From an uncultured Bacilli bacterium (GTDB lineage: Bacteria; Bacillota_I; Bacilli_A; RF39; UBA660), in NCBI GenBank assembly GCA_947624045.1, contig CANQIL010000010.1, forward strand, positions 1 through 44,088: a DNA stretch of 44,088 bases, in the 5' to 3' direction. Position numbers and translations under genes: made by a program. Positions within the stretch are counted from its first letter, which is position 1. Each line of letters opens with the position of its first letter. Shown here piece after piece: positions 24,424-33,768 of this stretch. The notes below the pieces were generated by a model that ran no database searches, had not been told where the DNA came from, and was given only the letters and a program-made list of their open reading frames with translations.

Positions 24424-26421
24424 TTAGTGGGCAAGAACAAAACGAGATCCAGTACCAATGCTAGCTTCGCCACCACCGTTGCCAGAACGGAATACTCCTA
24501 CATCAGTAGCACCACCATAGTGCCCTCCGCGGGCAGACCACGGACCTTCACAGTATACAAATCCTGCGTAATCATCATACCAATCTGCTGTTTCTGATAG
24601 GGCTTGTCCATAGCATATTTTTCCATCACAAGAATTTATTGAGTTTGCCATATTAGAACTTGTTGGCATTTCTTCCTTTGTAGTTCCAACTTTATATAAA
24701 TTGTAATATTTTGTATCTGGAAATGTAAGGAGTGGATCATTTTTAAAGTCTGTATATGAACCATTTTCATATACTTTTCCAGTAAATCCTGAATTATTTC
24801 CGATTGAGTTTCCACTCATTGGTGAATTATCTTCATTGTAATCCAAAACTCCCATGACATATTCCCATGCTCCTCCACTCATGTCATATATTCCATAGAT
24901 ATTTCCAGTAGTAGAAGCACCTGGTCCTGCTTGACCTTTGCCTTCTCCTAAATCGGTCATATTATTATAAGCATATTGAGCAGCTGCATATTCATTTTGA
25001 TTTGGTGTTCCATTACTATTTCCTGTTATATACCCACTTGATTTATTTTGATATATTTCTTCATATCTTCCTGTATAATCTGGATTACCATGCTTTCCAT
25101 ATTTACTTTGAGATAGATAGGCTACTGTTCCCCATTCATCATTTTTTATCATATGCAAGTCATCTTTTTCTGTACTAAATCCAAAAGTTGCTTTATCATT
25201 TTGCATACTTCTTGCAGCATAGAAAAAACTACTTATTGTTTGATTTCTTAATGATGTAGCATCTGGTTTTATAGTAACATTACTTACATCACATGCTTCA
25301 TTTATACACGAATTTTCTAAAGTTCCTGTTGTTTCAAACTTACCTACCCATATCCCAGCTTGGGTTGTTCCACCAAAATTAAAGGCGTCTGGTGTTCTCC
25401 ACTCTTTTGCTTCTCCTCCTGTATAGGTGGCAAGACCTTTTTCTGTAGGATCTAACTCAGATAAAAACTTTATATCAATTGCTCCAGGTAATTCAGCACT
25501 TGTTCCACCTCTGCCATATTTTCCTTGTATTGTATAGGAATATCTTGGTATCCACACCCACATTGTATTTATTTTATTAATATCAATTTCTGCTCCCGGC
25601 TCAGCTTGGATTAAATCAGCTCTTACATCAGATGTAACTGTTACAGCATTTGCCCACTTTTGATGGTCATAATCATACCAACTATTATCTTTATTACTTG
25701 AATCAGCCTTTTTCCAAGTACCTGTTGTTGTACTAGTTGCTTCATAATAAACTGGTATCATATCACCATTTAATACTGGAGCATTTGGTTTAGTTTCTAC
25801 TACTGGTGTTACTGTTCCAGATGAACTATCTCCACTTACTACATTTTCAAAGATAAAGGTTCTATCTAATCCTTCAATAGTAACAGTATCATTAGGAATA
25901 CTTGTAGCTTCACTATTAAAAGCTACTCTTAGAGTTACTGTTGTTTTTTCTTTTGAATCTAGTATATCTATATTTTCAAAAACAGTTTTACTATTTATTT
26001 CAGTACTACCATAAGTTACTTCATAGGATACATTTCCCTTTAAAATATTTTCATCATCAGGTGATTTACCTGCATAAGTTAAAATACTATCTTTACCATC
26101 AACATCTGTTAACTTAGCTGCTATTGTTCCAGCATTTTCAACAGGAATAGTAAAAGTACAAGAATCTCCTGGTACTTTAAATGAAGCTTTTAATCCTGTA
26201 ACAGAAGTACCTGTTACATTACCAATATAACACTCTGCTTTACCACCTTTAGTAGTAGTTGTATTTTCACTAACAAAAATAACACTCCACTTTTCTTGTT
26301 GAACTTTAGCTGTTCCACCTATTTTTAAATTAGCAGATAAAGCCGCATATCCAATAGAAAGAAAAATTACTACTAAACATAGGGCCCCAATTATTATATA
26401 TTTTTGTTTTCTACTATCCAT
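24424..26421 (-). CDS. Membrane-anchored surface protein with FGE/C-lectin-fold domain, candidate DGR variable protein
   Basis: The 665-residue protein begins with one membrane helix (residues 8-33, IIIGALCLVVIFLSIGYAAL) and a beta-rich extracellular domain to about 205. A linker leads to MIPVYYEA and GTWKKADSS, and WVWIPRYSYTI begins the third part. The C-terminal 300 residues have a sulfatase-modifying-factor/C-lectin-like fold: NDEWGTVAYLSQSKYG, YDMSGGAWEYVMGVL and a final block PW-RGG-GVF-R-VL. The C-terminal 40 codons are GC-rich (about 55%) inside an AT-rich gene. It has a paralog at 38309. The organisation fits display on the cell surface, with possible retroelement-driven variation at the C-terminus. 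Ligand unknown. Confidence 0.85.
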   Translation of the reverse strand: MDSRKQKYIIIGALCLVVIFLSIGYAALSANLKIGGTAKVQQEKWSVIFVSENTTTTKGGKAECYIGNVTGTSVTGLKASFKVPGDSCTFTIPVENAGTIAAKLTDVDGKDSILTYAGKSPDDENILKGNVSYEVTYGSTEINSKTVFENIDILDSKEKTTVTLRVAFNSEATSIPNDTVTIEGLDRTFIFENVVSGDSSSGTVTPVVETKPNAPVLNGDMIPVYYEATSTTTGTWKKADSSNKDNSWYDYDHQKWANAVTVTSDVRADLIQAEPGAEIDINKINTMWVWIPRYSYTIQGKYGRGGTSAELPGAIDIKFLSELDPTEKGLATYTGGEAKEWRTPDAFNFGGTTQAGIWVGKFETTGTLENSCINEACDVSNVTIKPDATSLRNQTISSFFYAARSMQNDKATFGFSTEKDDLHMIKNDEWGTVAYLSQSKYGKHGNPDYTGRYEEIYQNKSSGYITGNSNGTPNQNEYAAAQYAYNNMTDLGEGKGQAGPGASTTGNIYGIYDMSGGAWEYVMGVLDYNEDNSPMSGNSIGNNSGFTGKVYENGSYTDFKNDPLLTFPDTKYYNLYKVGTTKEEMPTSSNMANSINSCDGKICYGQALSETADWYDDYAGFVYCEGPWSARGGHYGGATDVGVFRSGNGGGEASIGTGSRFVLAH
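24427..24570 (-). other. Candidate DGR variable region in the surface protein
   Basis: The last 48 codons have a GC-rich, non-local base use. They keep PW, RGG, a central GVF and a final R-F-V-L, while the intervening residues differ from the paralog at most positions. About 20 of 23 differing codons end in C or T (NNY), as expected if AAY codons of a template were mutagenised at adenines. A template repeat is not in this window. Confidence 0.5.
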
Positions 26422-26969
26422 AATCTCAAATCCTTTATAGTACTAAAATATTACTAAACTAGTATATATAAAAATTATACAACTTGGCATAGTAAAAATA
26501 TGTAGATTTATGGTTTACTTTGTAAAATTTAAAAAAGACTGTTTAAAATTTACAGTCCATTAATTATGATAATCTATTCCATCAATACTAGTTTCATATA
26601 ACCATTTCTTTAAATCTTCATTATCACCTGTTTCATAATATTTAATAAGCTTTTCATAAAATAAAGCTTGATTTTCTTGTGATATTGAAATTATGCCACA
26701 ACCATTATCTATCATTATTTTATTAGCAAACAATAGCAACTCTTTTGTTTCCATCTATAAACATTTGCTTACGCATTATATAAAGCATTATTTCTAGGGC
26801 AATTTCTGTTTTTGATTTTTCTTGATTTAATATAGCAGATAGTTCTTCTTTGATTTGACTTTCAATAGGAAAATTAGGTTTCCAATTTGTTCCACCAATA
26901 TTTACGGGAGTAGTTCTTATTTTACCTAAATCTTGGTCTAGAACTAATTTGTCACAAGTTAACTTATGA

Positions 26970-27085
26970 ATATAACATAAAGTATTATAATTGGTTTCTA
27001 TAAATTCTTGTTCTAAAATGAATTGCCAAGCATATTTAAGATTATTTATAGCTATAATATTGTTTACTGATAAGCCATTAACAAT
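26970..27085. repeat. 116-bp direct duplication, left of element A
   Basis: These 116 bases of the fic gene are repeated without a mismatch at 27461-27576. The two copies abut the element ends exactly, as target duplications do. Confidence 0.95.
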
Positions 27086-27460
27086 CCCGAGTTTGACAGT
27101 TGATGAAATATAAAAAGTTTAATTTTTGTTGAAATTAGGCTTTTCTTTCTAATTTTTATATGGTATTATATTATTGTATAGAAAGTATAGGCAGAATATG
27201 TATCTTGAAAAATTTAGGCTTTGAAGAAAAATTTGATTATAATAGTTATAAACTGAGAAAACCTACAGATGATATAAAAAATTATTAGAAATATATGTAA
27301 TTTTTTATTGCCAAGCAATAAAGAAATTACTGCATTAAGAAATAGTATACTAAGTAAAAAAATTTAGGTGAACTATTTATACAAACAAAAAAACTTCATT
27401 TTCCCTTATAATAATTGGAAAAAAATGAAGTTTTTAATTATTTAAAGTGTCAAACTCGGG
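27086..27460 (+). mobile_element. Element A, MITE-like with CCCGAGTTTGACA inverted ends
   Basis: This 375-bp element starts CCCGAGTTTGACA and ends with its exact inverse TGTCAAACTCGGG. It shares nearly all its sequence with element B (43356-43820, opposite orientation), but lacks about 90 bp between a GTATCTTGA and an AATTTAGGCTTTG block. Near its right end is a 14-bp stem (AAAAACTTCATTTT / AAAATGAAGTTTTT). It retains a short broken frame with NLGFEEKFDYNSYKLRKPTD, so it is a non-autonomous derivative or a decayed element. It lies in the fic gene. Confidence 0.85.
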
Positions 27461-27576
27461 ATATAACATAAAGTATTATAATTGGTTTCTATAAATTCTT
27501 GTTCTAAAATGAATTGCCAAGCATATTTAAGATTATTTATAGCTATAATATTGTTTACTGATAAGCCATTAACAAT
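27461..27576. repeat. 116-bp direct duplication, right of element A
   Basis: Identical to 26970-27085 at all 116 positions. The next base outside each copy differs, which defines the ends. Confidence 0.95.
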
Positions 27577-27723
27577 ACCACCGTTATAAATTGCTTGTGT
27601 TTGAGAGTATGTTACATCGATTCCCTCTAAATTAGCACTTCTCCAAATATAATTAACTATGTTTTTCTTAGTGATATAAATATTTTGTTCTTTAGTTAAG
27701 TTAAATTTATTTTCCATAACTTC

Positions 27724-28671
27724 TTACTTTTCCTTATCATTTATAACATTTTGTTCTAAGTGAGTAGCTAACTCTTTTATTTTTCGTAAACGATGAGCTA
27801 AGCCTGACTTAGTTATTTTTTTATTAGTCTCTAAAGAAATGATTTCAGATAATTCTTTTAGAGAAGCTTCTGGATATTTTTTACGATAAGCTAGGGTTTC
27901 TTTGGTTTTATCATCTAATAAGTCAACACTATCATACTTTTCAATTAGCTCAATTTGTTCTAATTCCTTAGTAGCTGTTTGAATGATTCGGTCCATATTG
28001 GCTTGTTCACAATTATTTAACCTATTAGTTTTATTTTTCTGATCTCTATATATTCTTACATTTTCAAAATACATAACGGCTTTATTCGCTCCAAGAATTT
28101 TTAAATAATCACTTATTTTTTCAGCTTCTTTTAAATAAATCATATAACCTTTATCACGATTTAGTATCTTAGCATTTAAAGCAAAAATATTTAAAAGTTT
28201 TTGAATAAAGACAGCTTCTTCAGGAGTGTTTATTAAAAGTTCCATATGATATCTAGAAGTTTTAGGGTCATTGATACTGCCAACACATAAGAACACACCA
28301 CGTAGGTAAGCTCGTATTTCTTCATTAGCTCCAACTATATAAGTAGGAGGTGTTTTTAAAATATTAGCATTTTCATCTAAGAAGCCAATATCTTTTAATA
28401 AAAAGTCAACATTTTCTAAAGTTAAGCAGTATAATTCTTTTTTACTAAAGTTTAAGTTGTTAATGACTTTTTCTTCAATATCTAGTTGATATAAATCTTT
28501 AAAAAAAGTTTTTATACGATTAATAGTCGTTTTATTTTCATTAGTCAAAGTAAGGATTCCCTTAGAATAATTAGCATTATTTCGTAAAAAGCCAGATAGT
28601 TCAGCAATACTTTCGGATTTAGTATTTTTTATTTTGGCTATTTCTTCTTTTATTGAAGTTGTGTAGGACAT
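27724..28671 (-). CDS. whiA: WhiA, DNA-binding protein with LAGLIDADG-like fold
   Basis: WhiA is a conserved Gram-positive regulator linked to cell division and chromosome organisation. The 315-residue protein contains SIKEEIAKIKNTKSE, the LAGLIDADG-like LRGVFLCVGSINDPK, and the C-terminal helix-turn-helix with SLKELSEIISLETNKKITKSGLAHR. It overlaps the end of yvcK by 22 bases, so the two are coupled. The usual upstream partner rapZ is missing. Confidence 0.95.
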   Translation of the reverse strand: MSYTTSIKEEIAKIKNTKSESIAELSGFLRNNANYSKGILTLTNENKTTINRIKTFFKDLYQLDIEEKVINNLNFSKKELYCLTLENVDFLLKDIGFLDENANILKTPPTYIVGANEEIRAYLRGVFLCVGSINDPKTSRYHMELLINTPEEAVFIQKLLNIFALNAKILNRDKGYMIYLKEAEKISDYLKILGANKAVMYFENVRIYRDQKNKTNRLNNCEQANMDRIIQTATKELEQIELIEKYDSVDLLDDKTKETLAYRKKYPEASLKELSEIISLETNKKITKSGLAHRLRKIKELATHLEQNVINDKEK

Positions 28672-29624
28672 TCTTTCCTCATTAAGTAAGAGAAGACTAA
28701 GGAAGATAGGCGAAGTGAGTCATGTCTTATACGATTATCTTCAACAATTAATAAGTCATCTTCAATTAATTCAACATTCATTTTAGCTAATTCTTCATAA
28801 TCAATTATGACAGGGTCCTTTTGTTCTTTTGTTTCATATTTCATCGCAACGGCATTATCTATTTTGGAATTTGAAGCTATTACTACATCTATTTTTTTAG
28901 TATCTAGATATTTATTAATTAATTTTACGTGGTCACTTACTGTAAAATTATCTGTTTCACCAGGTTGTGTTACGGCATTGCAGATATACATAATGGGTTT
29001 ATTAATTTTATTTAGAGCTTCTTTTACTTCTTTACAAATAATATTCGGTAAAATACTAGTATATAGACTACCCATACTAAAAATAATTAAGTCGGCTTGC
29101 AGAATAGCATCTAGTACTTCTTTTAAAACTTTAGGTTCATTTTTATAATAAATTTTTTCAAACTTGTGGTGGGAAGAGGTGATTTGTTCTTCTCCTTCAA
29201 TAATATTTCCTTCCGTATCAAGGCCCATTAAGGTTAAATCAGAATCTTCAGAAATAGGTAGAACAGTATGTCTTACGTCTAATAATTTACTTAGACTTTT
29301 AATTGATTCTTTTAGGGAGCCGGTTATATCAAGCATAGATGTTAAAATTAAATTACCAACAGCGTGACCATCTAAGTCACTTGATGTATTGAAACGATAA
29401 GACATCATTTCTTTGATAGGCTCATCAATTTGCGATAAATTAGTTATAACCTTTCTAATATCACCAACGGCTGGGGTGTGAAATTCTTCACGTAATTTAC
29501 CAGTGGAACGACCATTATCGGATACGGTAATTACGGCTGTTATGTCAACAGGGAAATCTTTAAGTCCTTTTAATAAATAAGAAATACCTGTTCCGCCTCC
29601 TAAAACTACTACTTTTTTATACAT
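28650..29624 (-). CDS. yvcK: YvcK/gluconeogenesis factor (CofD-like)
   Basis: YvcK is needed for growth on gluconeogenic carbon sources and for cell-wall homeostasis, and binds UDP-sugars. The 324-residue protein starts with VVVLGGGTGISYLLKGLK, then VSDNGRSTGKLREEF and PAVGDIRKV, the family signature, and later DLIIFSMGSLYTSILPNI. It lies between lgt and whiA. In most Firmicutes rapZ precedes yvcK; here lgt does, 14 bases upstream. Confidence 0.94.
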   Translation of the reverse strand: MYKKVVVLGGGTGISYLLKGLKDFPVDITAVITVSDNGRSTGKLREEFHTPAVGDIRKVITNLSQIDEPIKEMMSYRFNTSSDLDGHAVGNLILTSMLDITGSLKESIKSLSKLLDVRHTVLPISEDSDLTLMGLDTEGNIIEGEEQITSSHHKFEKIYYKNEPKVLKEVLDAILQADLIIFSMGSLYTSILPNIICKEVKEALNKINKPIMYICNAVTQPGETDNFTVSDHVKLINKYLDTKKIDVVIASNSKIDNAVAMKYETKEQKDPVIIDYEELAKMNVELIEDDLLIVEDNRIRHDSLRLSSLVFSYLMRKECPTQLQ

Positions 29625-29638
29625 AAAAACCTCCTTAG

Positions 29639-30442
29639 TTATTTCAAGTAAATACTTGTTTTTTGATAATAACTTTTATCTTTGTGAAAAATATTTTTGC
29701 CTAGTAAGACTAAGCCAATTATGATAAAAATAGCTGATACTAACATAGCTACTTTAATGGGACCTAGCATTAGGGAGTCAGACCTAAAGTATTCTATGAA
29801 AAAGCGAGTTAAGCCATACCAGAAAAGATAAAAACCGGTAAGTGTACCTATTTGTAATTTTTTATAATTCTTAATGAAAAGCATAATGATAAAGCAAATG
29901 GTACAACTTAATGATTCATATAAGAACGTGGGTTCTCGATAAGCATTAGAAATATACATATTATTAATAATAAAATTGGGTATATGGAGAGCTTTTAAAC
30001 TAGAAAGAGTGGTGATTTGACCATAAGCTTCTTGATTAAAAAAGTTACCCCATCTACCAATAGCTTGACCAATTACTAAGCCAATTACAATGATATCTAG
30101 CAGTTTTTTTAGCGATACTTGCTTTTTTTTACAATAAAAAGTTAGAAAAAGTAAAGCAGCTAGGATACCGCCATGAATGGCAAGGCCACCTTCCCAAACA
30201 GCGAATATCTTAAGTGGATTTGAAAGATAATATGATAAGTTAAAAAGAACATAATAGGCTCTTGCTCCTAGTAAGCCAAAAATTAAACTATAAAAAACTA
30301 AATCAATAATGAAATCTTTAGATAGGCCTTGTTTTTTAGCTTCTAAATAAACTAAAGTAGAGCCTACTAAAAAGCCACACAAAATAGTTAGAGAATACCA
30401 ATAAATTTTAATGAAACCTAAATTTAGTGCTACTTTGTCCAT
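29639..30442 (-). CDS. lgt: Prolipoprotein diacylglyceryl transferase
   Basis: Lgt attaches diacylglycerol to the lipobox cysteine of secreted lipoproteins. The 267-residue protein has about seven membrane helices. The signature is IGRWGNFFNQEAYG (conserved Arg, Asn, Gln/Glu), preceded by GARAYYVLF and GGLAIHGGILAALLF with the conserved His. The C-terminus has REPTFLYESL and FYLFWYGLTRFFIEYFRSDS. It overlaps the preceding holin-like gene by 13 bases. Confidence 0.95.
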   Translation of the reverse strand: MDKVALNLGFIKIYWYSLTILCGFLVGSTLVYLEAKKQGLSKDFIIDLVFYSLIFGLLGARAYYVLFNLSYYLSNPLKIFAVWEGGLAIHGGILAALLFLTFYCKKKQVSLKKLLDIIVIGLVIGQAIGRWGNFFNQEAYGQITTLSSLKALHIPNFIINNMYISNAYREPTFLYESLSCTICFIIMLFIKNYKKLQIGTLTGFYLFWYGLTRFFIEYFRSDSLMLGPIKVAMLVSAIFIIIGLVLLGKNIFHKDKSYYQKTSIYLK

Positions 30443-30858
30443 TGTTTAACCTTCTTTATAATTTTTTTAAGTAGTTCGCCCATTAGAAAATTAGTTATTG
30501 ATAAAAGGATAGCTACAAAAAAGATAATATATAAATTTTTAGTTTGGAAATGATCTCCTAAAAGCCAATCAGCTAGTTTTAAAATAAAGACATTTATACA
30601 AGGATAAAATAGACCTAGTGTTAGACCAGTTATGGGAATTGTTAAGGTTACTAAGATGGGTTTTACAGTTTTATTTAAAATATAAATTACTAAAATTATT
30701 AGAAAAGACCATAAGAATAAGTGGTTACTATCGATGTAAATACTATCGAAAAAGCTGGTTACTAAAATAAATACTATGGTATAACCTAGCATATATAATA
30801 ACCAGTCTATTAATTTTATTAATCTTTGTTTATTCTTTTCATTAATAATTAATTGCAT
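30430..30858 (-). CDS. Four-helix membrane protein of the phage holin 4 (PF04020-like) family
   Basis: The 142-residue protein has four predicted membrane helices and the signature NKTVKPILVTLTIPITGLTL followed by GLFYPCINVFILKLADWLLG. This family is called phage holin by similarity, but members in uvrA/lgt neighbourhoods are chromosomal and of unknown role. It is between uvrA and lgt, with nine bases after uvrA and a 13-base overlap with lgt. Confidence 0.88.
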   Translation of the reverse strand: MQLIINEKNKQRLIKLIDWLLYMLGYTIVFILVTSFFDSIYIDSNHLFLWSFLIILVIYILNKTVKPILVTLTIPITGLTLGLFYPCINVFILKLADWLLGDHFQTKNLYIIFFVAILLSITNFLMGELLKKIIKKVKQWTK

Positions 30859-30867
30859 TTTTAACTC

Positions 30868-33681
30868 CTATAGTAGTTTCTTTAAAAATTGACCAGTATA
30901 TGACTTTGTTACTTTGGCAACTTCTTCAGGAGTTCCACAGGCAACAACCTCGCCTCCACCAGCTCCACCTTCAGGTCCTAAATCAATGATATAATCAGCG
31001 ACTTTGATAACATCAAGATTATGCTCAATTATTACTACTGTGTCTTTATTATCTACTATTTTTTGTAAAATTGCAAGTAGGCGTTTAATGTCATCAGTAT
31101 GAAGACCAGTTGTTGGTTCATCTAAGACAAAAAGGGTTTTACCGGTAGCTTTCTTTTGAAGCTCCTTAGCAAGTTTAACACGTTCAGCTTCACCGCCTGA
31201 TAAAGTTGGAGCACTTTGACCTAGTTTGATATAGCCAAGACCAACATCTTCTAAGACTTGAAGTTTGTGCTTAATTTTTGGGACGTTTTCAAAAAATTTG
31301 ATAGCTTCAGTAACACGCATATCTAAAACTTCGGCAATATTTTTTCCTTTATATCTTATGTTTAGAGTTTCTTGATTATATCTAGTTCCATGACAAACTT
31401 CACAAGGAACATAAACATCTGGTAAGAAATGCATTTCAATTTTTTTGACACCATCACCACGACAAGCTTCGCAGCGACCACCTTTTACGTTGAAAGAGAA
31501 ACGATTTTTTTCAAAGCCATACATTTTAGCTTCTTTGGTAGTTGTAAAAATAGTTCTGATATCATCAAAGACACCTGTATAAGTTGCAGGGTTAGAACGT
31601 GGGGTTCTACCTATTGGGTTTTGCGAGATAGCAACTAATTTATCAATATTTTCAATACCTAAAATTTTCTCATGAGCACCTGGCTTTACTTTACTATTAT
31701 AAAGTTTACTGGCAACGGCTTTACAAAGAATTTCATTTATAAGGGTACTCTTACCACTTCCGGAAACACCGGTAATACAAGTTAAAGTACTAAGAGGAAT
31801 ATCAACATCGATATTTTTCAAATTATGCTCTTTAGCTCCTTTAATTTTTAGAAATTTTTTATTGCCTTTACGTCTTGTTTTTGGAACTTCAATACATTTT
31901 TTACCACTTAAGTATTGACCCGTTATACTGTTTTCATTAGCCATTACTTCTTCTGGAGTACCGGCTGCGACGACATTACCACCCGCATCACCAGCTCCAG
32001 GTCCTATATCAACTAGATAATCACTTGCTAGCATGGTGTCTGTATCATGTTCAACAACAACTAAAGTGTTACCCAAGTCGCGCATTTCTTGAAGAGATTT
32101 TATTAGTTTCTCATTATCGCGTTGATGCAAACCTATACTTGGTTCATCTAAAACATACAAAACGCCGGATAATCTTGAGCCAATTTGGGTTGCTAACCTG
32201 ATACGTTGAGCTTCACCGCCTGATAAAGTTCCGGCTGCTCTACTTAAAGTTAAATACTCAAGACCAACATTTTGTAAGAAGCTAAGACGGTCATCTATTT
32301 CTTTTAAAATTAATTTGGCTATTTCTTGCTTTTCAGCTGATAAGTGGAGATTACGGAAGAAAGGAATCAAATCTTTAATACTTAACTCAGTTACTTCAAA
32401 GATATTTTTACCACCTAATTTAACGGATAAAACACTATCATTTAAGCGGGCGCCATGGCAAGTATCGCAAGTATGCTCAACCATATAATGTTCAAGCCAC
32501 TCTCTAATCCAAGTTGATGAAGTTTCTAAGTAACGTCTTTCTAAGTTATTGATAATACCCTCATAGTAATCTTTAGTATTATACTTATTGCCGCTTTTAG
32601 ATTCGTATTGAAAATGAATTATTTCATCTGAGCCGTAGAGAATAACTTGTTGCTCCTTAGGTTTTAGCTTTTTCCAAGGCTTATTTAAATCAATTTTATA
32701 ATGTTTACAAACACAATTTAGTTTTTTAAAGTCTATACCTTCAACATCATCAGTTAATGTTTTGATACAACCATCTTTGATAGAAAGCTCAGGATTAGGA
32801 ATAAGTAAGTCTTCATCTATTTGTAAGTTAACACCTAAACCTTTACAATCGGGACAAGCTCCATAAGGGGCATTGAAACTAAAAAGACGGGGCTCTAATT
32901 CGGGTAGAGAAAACTCACAATAAGGGCAAGCAAAACTTTCAGACATAACGATTTCCTTTTTATCATCACCTAGTGTTTCTATAACAACTTTGCCACCAGA
33001 TAATTTGGTAGCATTTTCAATAGCTTCAAAAAGACGACTTCTAGAATCTTCTTTTAAAACAATTCTATCTATAACTACATCTATTTTGTCTTTTTTATTT
33101 TTTTCAAGTTTGATATCTTCACTTAAATCATACATTTCATCATTAACACGAACACGGATATAACCCTCTTTACGTAGGTTTTCTAGGGTATCTTTATGAG
33201 TTCCTTTTTCACCGTGAACGACAGGGGACATAATAATCATTTTCGTACCTAAAGGATACTCCATAATTTTATTGGTCATTTCTTCAACGCTTTGGCTAGT
33301 TATGGGTATGTTGTGATTAGGACAGTAAGGGATACCAACACGAGCAAAAATAAGACGCAAATAATCATAAATTTCGGTTACGGTTCCTACGGTTGAACGG
33401 GGATTATTGTTTGTTGTTTTTTGGTCTATACTTATAGCGGGAGATAGTCCCTCGATACTGTCAACATCAGGCTTTTCAGAGTTGCCTAAAAATTGTCTAG
33501 CATAAGCCGATAGACTTTCAACATATCTTCTTTGGCCCTCGGCATAAATTGTATCAAAAGCAAGAGAGCTTTTACCACTTCCAGAAAGGCCTGTCATAAC
33601 GATAAGCTTATTTTTAGGAAGAGTTATGTCGATATTTTTTAAGTTATTTTCTCTAGCTCCTTTGATAATTATTTCATCCAT
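30868..33681 (-). CDS. uvrA: UvrABC system protein A
   Basis: UvrA is the damage-recognition ATPase of nucleotide excision repair. The 937 residues include two ABC ATPase units: Walker A GLSGSGKSSLAFDTI near residue 32 and GVSGSGKSTLINEIL near 640, signature LSGGEAQRI and LSGGEAERV, and Walker B LDEPSIGLHQRD and LDEPTTGLH. Two zinc sites are visible: CPYC...CPDC near 252-281 and CEAC...CEVC near 740. It is preceded by CAGGTGA. A TATAAT -10 lies just upstream. No LexA box is evident. Confidence 0.98.
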   Translation of the reverse strand: MDEIIIKGARENNLKNIDITLPKNKLIVMTGLSGSGKSSLAFDTIYAEGQRRYVESLSAYARQFLGNSEKPDVDSIEGLSPAISIDQKTTNNNPRSTVGTVTEIYDYLRLIFARVGIPYCPNHNIPITSQSVEEMTNKIMEYPLGTKMIIMSPVVHGEKGTHKDTLENLRKEGYIRVRVNDEMYDLSEDIKLEKNKKDKIDVVIDRIVLKEDSRSRLFEAIENATKLSGGKVVIETLGDDKKEIVMSESFACPYCEFSLPELEPRLFSFNAPYGACPDCKGLGVNLQIDEDLLIPNPELSIKDGCIKTLTDDVEGIDFKKLNCVCKHYKIDLNKPWKKLKPKEQQVILYGSDEIIHFQYESKSGNKYNTKDYYEGIINNLERRYLETSSTWIREWLEHYMVEHTCDTCHGARLNDSVLSVKLGGKNIFEVTELSIKDLIPFFRNLHLSAEKQEIAKLILKEIDDRLSFLQNVGLEYLTLSRAAGTLSGGEAQRIRLATQIGSRLSGVLYVLDEPSIGLHQRDNEKLIKSLQEMRDLGNTLVVVEHDTDTMLASDYLVDIGPGAGDAGGNVVAAGTPEEVMANENSITGQYLSGKKCIEVPKTRRKGNKKFLKIKGAKEHNLKNIDVDIPLSTLTCITGVSGSGKSTLINEILCKAVASKLYNSKVKPGAHEKILGIENIDKLVAISQNPIGRTPRSNPATYTGVFDDIRTIFTTTKEAKMYGFEKNRFSFNVKGGRCEACRGDGVKKIEMHFLPDVYVPCEVCHGTRYNQETLNIRYKGKNIAEVLDMRVTEAIKFFENVPKIKHKLQVLEDVGLGYIKLGQSAPTLSGGEAERVKLAKELQKKATGKTLFVLDEPTTGLHTDDIKRLLAILQKIVDNKDTVVIIEHNLDVIKVADYIIDLGPEGGAGGGEVVACGTPEEVAKVTKSYTGQFLKKLL

Positions 33682-33768
33682 TGTAAATCACCTGTTTCAT
33701 ATTATACTACATATATTGACTTTTTAGTTATTTTCTTGTTATTATTATGGCTTTTTTTCATTATTCTA

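Larger units (their letters stand above)
26560..27717 (-). pseudogene. fic-family gene, interrupted by an element and frameshifted
   Basis: The two halves, when joined across the insertion, read as one Fic protein of about 227 residues. The N-terminus has IWRSANLEGIDVTY, which fits the inhibitory motif S/T-x-x-x-E-G of Fic proteins. The second half has MLYIMRKQMFIDGNKRVAI, the Fic active loop, in which Gln occupies the place of the usual catalytic His. The element (27086-27460) and a 116-bp duplication split the gene, and there is a separate frameshift near 26728-26736 (one extra base restores the frame if removed). Fic enzymes transfer AMP to proteins; this copy cannot be functional. It follows whiA by six bases. 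Confidence 0.8.

Noticed and set aside
28807-29148. Plus-strand frame inside yvcK
   Set aside because: It is the shadow of the conserved yvcK coding frame.
30430-30858. Prophage remnant because of the holin-like gene
   Set aside because: The gene is tightly packed between uvrA and lgt, with no other phage genes; such holin-4-type proteins are common chromosomal genes.
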